Shown: one piece after another, positions 27,610-34,577 of the stretch
How positions within the stretch are numbered: position 1 is the stretch's first letter
Layout of the letters: every line of letters starts with the position of its first letter
From: CAYMRB01 sp964392615
GTDB lineage: Bacteria; Planctomycetota; UBA8108
Length of the DNA: 52,920 nt
Reading direction: 5' to 3'
NCBI GenBank assembly: GCA_964392615.1
Contig: CAYMRB010000008.1
Location: 1-52,920 of the forward strand
Program-made: the position numbers and the translations under genes
Notes under the pieces: model-generated
Database searches by the model: none
Told to the model about the DNA's origin: nothing
The model's input: the letters and a program-made list of their open reading frames with translations, nothing else

Positions 27610-27726
27610 TTCGTTCTCCGCTGCGCTCTATCCGAATCGAGGCCGCGCTGTCGTCGAGCGCGGGCGCCTTTGATTGTCGCAGACCGGTGTGGCTTCGAGA
27701 AGACGGACGTCGCGGAGTCCGCTGTC

Positions 27727-27829
27727 GCGGAGTTGAGCTGCCGCGAAGCGGTCAGCCTCCAAATTCGCGGGCATGGGCTGCCGGAAGCCGATGTCGAGGG
27801 CTTCGGCAGGCGTGGTCAGTCCATGCCCG
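27727..27829 (+). repeat. Structured element, copy 2 (two hairpins)
   Basis: Hairpin 1 has outer arms 27727-27735 (GCGGAGTTG) and 27760-27768 (CAAATTCGC), eight of nine positions pairing including one G-T. The inner stem GCTG-CCGC / GCGG-T-CAGC has the same GAA loop and bulged T as copy 1. Hairpin 2 has 13-base arms 27768-27780 (CGGGCATGGGCTG) and 27817-27829 (CAGTCCATGCCCG), twelve normal pairs and one G-T. Compared with copy 1, an inner C-G pair became T-A, and a C-G pair in hairpin 2 became G-C, so pairing is kept while sequence changes. The loop of hairpin 2 contains a further 11-pair stem (CCG, AAGCC with GGCTT, CGG). Confidence 0.8.
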
Positions 27830-27830
27830 G

Positions 27831-27867
27831 TTTCCATCGTGTCACGCCTCTGCGAGAATCGACGCAG
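27831..27867 (+). promoter_or_regulatory. Promoter-like site of the SGNH esterase with dyad over the -10
   Basis: TTTCCA (27831-27836) and GAGAAT (27854-27859) are 17 bases apart; each matches four of six sigma70 positions. They lie in the same place relative to the hairpins as the better glyS promoter. An inverted repeat CTGCG-N8-CGCAG (27850-27867) surrounds the -10, as in copy 1. Alone this site would be weak evidence; the shared layout raises it. Confidence 0.45.
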
Positions 27868-27929
27868 CCCAAAGGCAGCTGTCGTGTCGACAGTCGTCGC
27901 GACGGCACGAGAAACGAGGACAAACGACG

Positions 27930-29366
27930 ATGACGGCGACGGCGATGAACGTGCGCAGGGGGCTGACACTTCTCGGGACCTTTCTGATCGCACTGTGCTG
28001 TGACTCGGTGGCGGCAGGGGCCGACAAGCAGCCCGTGAAGGTGTTCATCCTGATGGGGCAGTCCAACATGGTGGGCATGGGCGACATCACCGGCGGCGGC
28101 TCGCGGTGGGGCAAGCAATTCACCGACCCGGTGCTCTCCGTCTACGCCGGTACGTATTCGCCCGAGACCGACTACGACCGCGCGACGCCGATCCAGACGA
28201 TGAAGCTGGCGGCGTTCGGTGGCGTCCGGCCCACACCGTACGCCGGCGGCGGGACTCGCGTGGTGCGCGGCCACGTCCGAATGGATGCGACCGGCGTCTA
28301 TCGATTCAGGCCCGGCTATCAATCGTCGACCCACAACATCATGGAGGTCGACGGCAAGGAGGTGCATCGAAGAGAGGTCGGCAAGGATCCGGTGTACACC
28401 GACATCCGGCTGACCGCCGGCAAGAAGGTGCCGTTCAAGATCACCTACCTGACCGATGCGGCCGACGGCCTGGGCTGGGTTCAGCGAACCGACATCCCGG
28501 GAACGCTCGAGACGGTCGTCAGGAAGGACGGCAAGTTCCCGCACCTGATCGACGCGAAGGGCCGGTGGACCGTACGAGATGACGTGACGTACAAGGGCGT
28601 GATCTCCGCGACGGGACAGGGCCCGCTGACCGTCGGCATCCAGGGCAACACGATCGGCCCGGAGCTGGGATTCGGGTTCGTCGTGGGCGACTACTGCGAC
28701 GAGCCGGTGCTGATCATCAAGGCGTCGATCGGCAACCGGAGCCTGGGGTGGGACATCCTGCCGCCCGGGAGCGAACGGTTCACGCACGACGGCAGGGTCT
28801 ACGCCGGCTACAAGGACTCGCCGGACTCCTGGCCCGAGGGCACGAAGCCGAAGCCGATCAATTGGTACGCCGGAAAGCAGTACGACGATTTCGTCAAGGC
28901 GACGCACGAGGTGCTCGACGGCTTCGACAAGCTGTTTCCCGCCTATAAGGGCCGGGGCTACGAAATCGCCGGCTTCGCGTGGTGGCAGGGACACAAGGAC
29001 GGGAACGCCGCGCACGCGGGTCGCTACGAGCAGAACCTCGTTCACCTGATCAAGACTCTGCGCAAGGAGTTCGACGCTCCGAAAGCGCCCTTCGTGCTCG
29101 CGACCATCGGGTTCGGCGGCTGGGAGATGGCAGGCCCTCACCTGACCGTGGCCAACGCGCAGCTGGCCGTCAGTGGAGAGAAGGGCAAGTACCCGGAGTT
29201 CAAGGGGAACGTGCGGACCGTCGAGATTCGCGACTACTGGCGCGCGGTCGAGGTGTCGCCGCGGAACCAGGGCTACCACTACAACCGCAACGCGGAGACC
29301 TATATGCTTGTCGGCGAGGCCCTCGGACGCGGGATGGTCCAGCTCCTGAGCCGAAACAAGAAGTGA
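27930..29366 (+). CDS. Exported SGNH/sialate O-acetylesterase-like hydrolase
   Basis: A 478-residue exported esterase of the sialate-O-acetylesterase (SASA) SGNH type, which removes acetyl groups from sugars. The signal peptide ends near residue 31. The nucleophile motif G-Q-S-N-M-V-G places the catalytic Ser at 45. The second conserved block is W-W-Q-G-H-K-D near residue 352, a variant of W-x-Q-G-E. A possible C-terminal catalytic His lies in the H-Y-N segment near 452. A roughly 150-residue beta-rich insertion (about 100-260) splits the esterase fold and resembles a carbohydrate-binding or PA14-like module. ATG at 27930 has a GAGGA box nine bases upstream. The small lipoprotein gene begins four bases after the stop, indicating co-transcription. 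Confidence 0.87.
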   Translation: MTATAMNVRRGLTLLGTFLIALCCDSVAAGADKQPVKVFILMGQSNMVGMGDITGGGSRWGKQFTDPVLSVYAGTYSPETDYDRATPIQTMKLAAFGGVRPTPYAGGGTRVVRGHVRMDATGVYRFRPGYQSSTHNIMEVDGKEVHRREVGKDPVYTDIRLTAGKKVPFKITYLTDAADGLGWVQRTDIPGTLETVVRKDGKFPHLIDAKGRWTVRDDVTYKGVISATGQGPLTVGIQGNTIGPELGFGFVVGDYCDEPVLIIKASIGNRSLGWDILPPGSERFTHDGRVYAGYKDSPDSWPEGTKPKPINWYAGKQYDDFVKATHEVLDGFDKLFPAYKGRGYEIAGFAWWQGHKDGNAAHAGRYEQNLVHLIKTLRKEFDAPKAPFVLATIGFGGWEMAGPHLTVANAQLAVSGEKGKYPEFKGNVRTVEIRDYWRAVEVSPRNQGYHYNRNAETYMLVGEALGRGMVQLLSRNKK

Positions 29367-29370
29367 TCGC

Positions 29371-29733
29371 ATGTCGGCCGCCCGAACGCTCATCCTCGCC
29401 ACGGCGCTCGTCGCGACAGCGGGTTGCGCCGGGCCGTACGAGTACCGCTACGAGTACCGCGTCAGCCGGCTCGATGAGATCGGCGCCAAGCTGTACGAGG
29501 GCACGGCTCTGAACCGCGACGACCGCGCCTTCCTGAGTCGGGAGTTCTCGTCGACGGATGTCTCGTTCGGCAACGTCTGGTTGCGACGAGAGGAGCTACT
29601 CGAGCGATACGAGCGCCACAAGCAGGAGATGGAGCGCCTGCGGCGAGAGCAGGACGACGAGGAGTGGCGTCGACGGGACCGCGATCCCTGGACCGGCCAC
29701 CCGCAATTCTACCGCCGCAGAGGGCGTCACTGA
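29371..29733 (+). CDS. Small lipoprotein of unknown function
   Basis: A 120-residue predicted lipoprotein. The signal peptide ends in T-A-G-C with the lipidated Cys at 19. A Tyr/Arg repeat (Y-E-Y-R-Y-E-Y-R) follows directly. Residues about 60-110 are highly charged and helical, with regular E-R/E-E spacing suggesting a coiled coil. The last ten residues are Arg-rich. I do not recognise the family. The gene starts four bases after the SGNH esterase stop and on the same strand, which supports expression. It could anchor or accompany the esterase at the membrane, but that is a guess. Confidence 0.7.
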   Translation: MSAARTLILATALVATAGCAGPYEYRYEYRVSRLDEIGAKLYEGTALNRDDRAFLSREFSSTDVSFGNVWLRREELLERYERHKQEMERLRREQDDEEWRRRDRDPWTGHPQFYRRRGRH

Positions 29734-29773
29734 CGAGGGCCCGCGTCGGCCGACTCGCCGCCCTGATTCTTCA

Positions 29774-29793
29774 ACGGACTGCTAACAGTCCGT
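29774..29793. terminator. Hairpin at the SDR gene end, stop codon in its loop
   Basis: Eight-base perfect arms ACGGACTG (29774-29781) and CAGTCCGT (29786-29793) enclose a four-base loop that contains the SDR stop codon (TAG on the minus strand). No T tract follows. Read on the minus strand, the sequence after the stop, CAGTCCGTTGAAGAA, resembles CAGCCCGTTGAAAAA at 43746-43760. Confidence 0.45.
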
Positions 29794-30585
29794 CTTCGAG
29801 GTAGCCGGCGGATTGAGCAGCCGGAACACGCCTCGTACGACGCTGCGCGGAATCCACCTCGTCGCCATGAGAAGCGCACGGTTCAGGAATCCCGGCACGA
29901 CGACGCGCTGGCCGCGCTCGAGCCCTCGGAAGCCGGCGCGCGCGACCGTCATGGCGTCGAGGCGGCGCAGCCGGAACAGCCACGATTCGCGCGTTCCCGC
30001 AGCGGCCGAGAAACCCGTCGCCGTCGGTCCGGGGCACAGACACGTCACGCGAATGTCGCTGTCGCGAAGCTCGTCCGCGAGTCCGAGCGTGAACGACAGG
30101 ACGTAGGCCTTCGTCGCAGCGTAGACCGCCTTCGTCGCGAGCGGATGGAACGCCGACGATGATGCGACGTTGAGGATTTCGCCCCGCGGCGCTCGCAGCA
30201 GGGTGGGCAGCAACGCGCGGGTGAGCTCGGTCAGCGCGCTGACGTTCACGCGGAGGACGTCGAGCTGCTGCTCCGAGGAGAGCTCGGCTACGGGTCCCGT
30301 CGCGCCGATGCCGGCACAGTTGACGAGCGCCGTGATGTCGACGCCGGCCGCACGGACTGCGCCGAGGAGCGTCGCGACCGCGTCCGGCTCGGTCAGGTCG
30401 ACGGCAATGGCCCTCGCCGCGACGCCGTACTCACGTTGCAGCTCCTCGGTCACCGCGTCCAGACGTGTCGCGTTCCGCGCGACGAGGAGGAGGCGGTAGC
30501 CGGCGGCCGCGAAGACCCTGGCGAACGCGTGACCGATGCCGGCTGAGGCGCCGGTAATCAGAGCTGCGCGTTCGTTCGTGTCCAT
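29782..30585 (-). CDS. Short-chain dehydrogenase/reductase
   Basis: A 267-residue classical SDR. The NAD(P)-binding motif T-G-A-S-A-G-I-G is at 11-18, with an Arg at the end of strand 2 (V-A-R-N) that favours NADP(H). The N-C-A-G motif is near 89-92, and the catalytic triad appears as S in A-S-S-S near 140 with Y-A-A-T-K near 154-158. The C-terminus is hydrophobic and basic (R-A-L-L-M-A-T-R-W-I-P-R), as in membrane-associated DltE/YqjQ-like reductases. Substrate is unknown. It converges on the small lipoprotein gene. The pilin-like gene lies nine bases upstream on the same strand. Confidence 0.93.
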   Translation of the reverse strand: MDTNERAALITGASAGIGHAFARVFAAAGYRLLLVARNATRLDAVTEELQREYGVAARAIAVDLTEPDAVATLLGAVRAAGVDITALVNCAGIGATGPVAELSSEQQLDVLRVNVSALTELTRALLPTLLRAPRGEILNVASSSAFHPLATKAVYAATKAYVLSFTLGLADELRDSDIRVTCLCPGPTATGFSAAAGTRESWLFRLRRLDAMTVARAGFRGLERGQRVVVPGFLNRALLMATRWIPRSVVRGVFRLLNPPATSKTDC

Positions 30586-30594
30586 GTCGAGCGA

Positions 30595-31050
30595 TCAGTC
30601 GATCGGCGGGTCCGCCTCGACGACGGGGCCCGACGACGACCAGCGGATGACGCCGTCGGTATAGATGGCGAAGAACCGATCCCCGTCGACACCGGGCGTC
30701 GCGGGGTTCGCGCGGATGCGATACGAGCGCTGGTTTGTTCCCGGCATCCAGTTCTGGATGAAGAGGTAGTTGCGCTTCGTCACCCCGCCGCCAGGATCGT
30801 CGACGAACCCGTCGAGGAAGCCCGCCTCGTCCAGCTCCGACACATCGGGGTAGCTCGCAAACCGCATGCGGTACATCGTCATCGCGCCCTGGATCGCCCG
30901 CAAGGCGTGGATGGCCGCCGCTTCGTTCGACGATCGCCGCGCACTCGACATCGCCGGAAACGCGACCGCGGCGAGGATCCCGATGATCGCGATCGTGATC
31001 ATCAGCTCGATCAGTGTGAAGCCCTGCCGACTATCGGACTTCTCGGACAT
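30595..31050 (-). CDS. Type IV pilin/GspG-like prepilin
   Basis: A 151-residue protein with a textbook prepilin N-terminus: a short basic leader, then G-F-T-L-I-E-L with cleavage expected between G10 and F11, the conserved Glu at mature position 5, and a 20-residue hydrophobic helix. A C-terminal beta domain of about 100 residues follows and ends with D-G-V-I-R-W. Family knowledge: the peptidase PilD cleaves and N-methylates such proteins, which then assemble into a type II pseudopilus or type IV pilus. No peptidase or assembly ATPase is in the window. The SDR gene follows nine bases downstream on the same strand. It could partner with the secretin-N-like protein at 10949, but they are not linked. 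Confidence 0.93.
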   Translation of the reverse strand: MSEKSDSRQGFTLIELMITIAIIGILAAVAFPAMSSARRSSNEAAAIHALRAIQGAMTMYRMRFASYPDVSELDEAGFLDGFVDDPGGGVTKRNYLFIQNWMPGTNQRSYRIRANPATPGVDGDRFFAIYTDGVIRWSSSGPVVEADPPID

Positions 31051-31159
31051 ATCGGATCTCCCACGGCCTCCGTCGATCCGGTCTATATCGCTCTCGGGAC
31101 CAGCCGCACGACTGGTTCTCCCCCCAGCGAGAATACGATGGCGGCGGCGCTCCTGGCAA

Positions 31160-31594
31160 TCAGGGCTGCTTCGGAACGGGCATCCTCGGAGCCCGTCGAA
31201 GCGGGCGACGCGGCGTCCTCCGCACGTCGCATCTCTCCGTCCCCTCTTCGTCGACCCAGCAACAGATCACGGCGCGCACATACAGGCGAGGAGGCGGCCC
31301 CGGCGCACCGCAGGCGAGAAACGAGTGCCGTGGGGCCTCGCGGATCTCGATCTCGGTCCCGTCGAGCCGGGGCAGAGTCGTGCTCTGCGCGGATCTTCCT
31401 TCGCGGTGGAAATCCGACAGCATCGCCCGCACCGCGATGCCTTCCGTCGCGTCCAACGGCACGCGGGGATCCGCATCCCAGGGACCCCGCGTTCGATCGA
31501 AGTAGTGAACGGCACCGTCCTTACAGTGCCGGACGACGCCGACGACCAACGCGAGCAGCACCAGGACGACGGCTTTCCTCCAGGAGCGAGTCAT
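31160..31594 (-). CDS. Small membrane-anchored protein of unknown function
   Basis: A 144-residue protein with one N-terminal hydrophobic stretch at about 7-22 that could be a signal peptide or anchor. The rest is soluble, with four Cys and a basic Arg/Pro-rich C-terminus. I recognise no family. Its support is positional: the ATG lies three bases after the stop of the UroD-like gene on the same strand, and an AGGAG box inside that gap region is not available, so translation would depend on coupling. Codon composition is like its neighbours. Confidence 0.55.
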   Translation of the reverse strand: MTRSWRKAVVLVLLALVVGVVRHCKDGAVHYFDRTRGPWDADPRVPLDATEGIAVRAMLSDFHREGRSAQSTTLPRLDGTEIEIREAPRHSFLACGAPGPPPRLYVRAVICCWVDEEGTERCDVRRTPRRPLRRAPRMPVPKQP

Positions 31595-31597
31595 GAA

Positions 31598-32755
31598 TCA
31601 CATCGCGAACTCGCGACCGATCTCGGTGAGCAGCTCGAGGTTCTCCGACGGCGTCGGCGGTGCGACCGAGCACGCCGACGCGAGGATGAACCCCTCCATC
31701 TGGCGCGCGGCCTCGAGGATTCGCGTCACGTCGGTGCGCACGGTGTTCGCATCGCCGCGCAGCAGCGTGTTCACCGGGTCGATGTTCCCCTTGATGAAGA
31801 TCTTCCCGGTCAGCGCCGCCACCGCGTCCTCGATCTCGACGTTGCCCAAGGGCGGCGGATCGAGGCACTCGATGCCCGACACGCCCGCCTCGCACAGGAG
31901 GTCGAGTCGATCGCCGATCATGCCGCACGTGTGCGTGTAGATGTGACCGCCTTCCGCGCGCACGGCCTTCGCCAATCGGCTCTCGTACGGCTGGATGAAC
32001 TCGATGTACATCTCGCGGCTGAGAAACGAGCCGCCGGCGAACGGACTCGAGACCTTGATCGCATGCGCTCCGCGCCGCACCTGAGCCACGGCGAGCGCGA
32101 TCGACCACTCGGTCGTCTTCTCGAGCACGGCGCAGCAGCGCTCGGGATCGTCGAGGAGCGCGATCAGCGCTTCCTGCATGCCGATCAGATTGACGAAGTG
32201 GTCGAACGGCGAGCGCACCTCTCCGTGCACGGAGTACTCGTCGCCGACCGCAGCGACGACGCGGTCGAACGCGCCGAACAGGCTGTCGCTGTAGCCGTCC
32301 GGATCACCGATCGGGATGGTCGCCTTGGCCGTCTGAAACGTGCGGAAGCTCTCGGGCGCCCAGCCGAGCAGGTCGTCGAGGTCGAGCTCATCGAGCGTCG
32401 GCCGCGCGAAGTCCGGCGCCGGCTTGTAGTACACGTCGTCGTCGCGCGTGCACTCGACGCGGCTGCCGTCGTGCAGGTACAGGGTCGGTACTTCCGCGTC
32501 GCGGTCGATGCGCTCGGCGAGATCCACCAGACCGCGCACGCGACCCGGCTTGTGCACCAGCACGCCGTCGTGGTCGTACTTCTGGCGCATGCGCAGCAAG
32601 CAGCTGGTCCAGACCTCGTCGTCGGTGTGGTAGTCGATCGGGTGCACGCCGGTCTGGATGACCGTGTGGCCGTTGGCCAGCTGACACATGACCGGGACGC
32701 GTTCGGTCTTCTCGCGCCGCATGGCACGGTCGACCAGGTCCTTCGACGACGGCAT
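31598..32755 (-). CDS. UroD-superfamily protein, MtaA-like methyltransferase type
   Basis: A 385-residue TIM-barrel protein of the uroporphyrinogen decarboxylase superfamily. It resembles the corrinoid-dependent methyltransferase branch (MtaA/MtbA) more than HemE. The zinc-ligand pattern of that branch is visible: H275-T-C277 and a second Cys at 362 in A-S-A-C-S-V-A-P-P-T-P-S-E-N. The HemE substrate Asp-loop signature at the N-terminus (R-x-P-x-W-x-M-R-Q-A-G) is absent. It probably moves a methyl group between a corrinoid or methylated substrate and an acceptor; no corrinoid protein is adjacent. The ATG at 32755 is favoured by a GGAGA box eight bases upstream; a longer frame to 32809 lacks one. 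It is transcribed away from the CocE gene's 3' end, 60 bases downstream of it. Confidence 0.87.
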   Translation of the reverse strand: MPSSKDLVDRAMRREKTERVPVMCQLANGHTVIQTGVHPIDYHTDDEVWTSCLLRMRQKYDHDGVLVHKPGRVRGLVDLAERIDRDAEVPTLYLHDGSRVECTRDDDVYYKPAPDFARPTLDELDLDDLLGWAPESFRTFQTAKATIPIGDPDGYSDSLFGAFDRVVAAVGDEYSVHGEVRSPFDHFVNLIGMQEALIALLDDPERCCAVLEKTTEWSIALAVAQVRRGAHAIKVSSPFAGGSFLSREMYIEFIQPYESRLAKAVRAEGGHIYTHTCGMIGDRLDLLCEAGVSGIECLDPPPLGNVEIEDAVAALTGKIFIKGNIDPVNTLLRGDANTVRTDVTRILEAARQMEGFILASACSVAPPTPSENLELLTEIGREFAM

Positions 32756-32815
32756 TCGGACTGTCTCCGTGGGTGGATTCGTGAGAGCCCGCCAGCGGGC
32801 TCCGCGCACGATGCC

Positions 32816-34486
32816 TCAATCCCGCACGATCGGCAACAAGATCCGCGATGGCGTCGAGCCGCCGAGCAGGATCGTGTTGCGAGCGACGAGAGGTGCCGCG
32901 CTGCGGCCGGGTGTGCCGATCGGCCGATTCGGGTTGGCCTCGGAGCGCGGAAAGTTCGAGCTCGTGACGGAGACGCGAATGCGATGGCCGACGGCGAAGA
33001 CGACGCTCGTCGACCAGAGGTCGACCTCGACCTCGCGGGCCTTTCCCGGAATGAGTGGCTCGACGCGGGTGAAGTCGTCGCTGATGCCGGCGCGACGGAT
33101 GCCGTCGGCGATCAACACGCTGCGGCCGTCCGGGTAGACGTCGCACAACCGCACGACGACATCCGTATCGCGGCGATCGGACTTCAAGAAGACGCGCGCC
33201 GTGATGCGACCGGTGACCTCGATCTCGTCGGAAAGCGGCGCGCTCGTGAAGACGAGCACGTCATCGCGGGCCTCGATCTCGCGCTGATCCTTCGGGCCGG
33301 CCTCGATGACGAGATTGCGACCGCCGACGGTCGGACACGGGTCGGCGGGGTCGTACTCGTACGACAGCCCCCGCGCCGCAGGCTTCGCATCGGCCGACAA
33401 GGCCCCTTCAGCGCCGAGGTACCACGCAGCGTTCGTGGCGCGCGGCGGCCAGCTCGCGGCCGTGCGCCACACGTTGCCGCTCGACGCGCTCCCGTCGAGC
33501 GGCCCCATCACGTAGTAGGCGACCGCGGGAATCTCGTCAGCGTTCTTCGCCGCCTTCGCGCCGTCGCCGAGGTGCCGCTCGAACCACTGGCGCGCGCCGA
33601 AGCCGTCGGGCAGGCGCCGCGCCGCGCGCGGCAGGCGGAATTCGCCGAACTGGCTCCTGCCCTGCCCGCCGTGCGTCCACGGTCCCATGACGAGCTTCTG
33701 CCGACCGCGCGCACCGTCGCCGCCGCGCAGCTGACGACTCGTGAAAGCGTCGATCGTGCCTTGGCAAAACGTGTCGTACCAGCCGCCGAAGTGAATCGCC
33801 GGCACGCGGACCCGTGCCGCGGTACGGACGGCATCGAAGCCTCTCCAGTAGTCGTCGTACAGCGGATGGGCGAGCGTCTTGGCGAGCGAGTCCGGATGGA
33901 AGCCGTTCCCCTGAAGCCATCGTTCGACCTGGCTCTTGCGCAACGCGCCTCCCTGATACGCGGCGTGGTGATACTGGCTTGCTGCCGCGACCAAGACGTA
34001 CTGGCAGCGCAACGCCGCCGGACGCGTCGGCGCGAGGAGCAGCTGCGTGATGCCCATCGCCGATGCGCCGACCGTGCCGATGCGTCCGTTGCAGAACGGC
34101 TGCTTGGCCAGCCACTCGACCGTGTCGTGACCGTCGCGAAGGTCGCCCCAGCCGTCGCTCTCGAAGGCCATTCCTTTGCCCTCCGAGTCGAATCGACCGC
34201 GCGTGTCCTGAATCGCCACGGCGAAGCCCCAGCGAGCCCACGAGCCATTCTCCTCGCCGTATTGCGTCCGCCCGTACGGCGTGCGCACGAGGATGCACGG
34301 CAAGCCCTTGGCGTCCGGAGACGGGAGATAGACGTCGGTCGCCAGACGCACACCGTCGCGCATCGGCACGCGATACGTGTCGACGGCCGGCGGCGCCGCG
34401 GCGACATCGGCCGTGATCGCCGACACAGACGCGAGGAGAAGGTGAGTGACGATAGTGCTCGTAGCGAAGTAACGAGGTCGTTTCAT
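32816..34486 (-). CDS. Exported CocE/NonD-family alpha/beta hydrolase
   Basis: A 556-residue exported serine hydrolase of the cocaine-esterase/X-Pro dipeptidyl-peptidase fold. The signal peptide covers about 1-31. The substrate-binding entry P-M-R-D-G-V-R-L-A-T-D-V-Y motif is near 41-53. The nucleophile elbow is G140-A-S142-A-M-G, with the catalytic Asp likely in the H-F-G-G-W-Y-D region near 231-237 and the His in G-P-W-T-H-G near 272. The C-terminal jelly-roll domain covers about 350-556. It hydrolyses ester or amide bonds; substrate unknown. The start at 34486 begins the signal peptide. It is divergent from the beta-helix gene, 91 bases apart. Confidence 0.92.
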   Translation of the reverse strand: MKRPRYFATSTIVTHLLLASVSAITADVAAAPPAVDTYRVPMRDGVRLATDVYLPSPDAKGLPCILVRTPYGRTQYGEENGSWARWGFAVAIQDTRGRFDSEGKGMAFESDGWGDLRDGHDTVEWLAKQPFCNGRIGTVGASAMGITQLLLAPTRPAALRCQYVLVAAASQYHHAAYQGGALRKSQVERWLQGNGFHPDSLAKTLAHPLYDDYWRGFDAVRTAARVRVPAIHFGGWYDTFCQGTIDAFTSRQLRGGDGARGRQKLVMGPWTHGGQGRSQFGEFRLPRAARRLPDGFGARQWFERHLGDGAKAAKNADEIPAVAYYVMGPLDGSASSGNVWRTAASWPPRATNAAWYLGAEGALSADAKPAARGLSYEYDPADPCPTVGGRNLVIEAGPKDQREIEARDDVLVFTSAPLSDEIEVTGRITARVFLKSDRRDTDVVVRLCDVYPDGRSVLIADGIRRAGISDDFTRVEPLIPGKAREVEVDLWSTSVVFAVGHRIRVSVTSSNFPRSEANPNRPIGTPGRSAAPLVARNTILLGGSTPSRILLPIVRD

Positions 34487-34577
34487 GCGGCAAGTCCCTC
34501 TGGACGAACGATTCACTGTATCCGACGTCACCGCGGTCCAGAAGGTCCGGTTTCGAGGGTCTCACGAGGTGAACAGC

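Larger units (their letters stand above)
27610..27929. other. 320-base divergent intergenic region
   Basis: No gene is supported here. It holds the 5' regions of the two divergent exported-protein genes, a short direct repeat TCGCGGAGT at 27710-27718 and 27725-27733, structured element copy 2, a promoter-like site, and a GAGGA ribosome-binding site at 27916-27920 for the SGNH esterase. Confidence 0.8.

Noticed and set aside
31598..32755. UroD-like gene as HemE of heme synthesis
   Set aside because: The N-terminal HemE active-site signature is missing, while the H-x-C and distal Cys zinc pattern of the MtaA branch is present.
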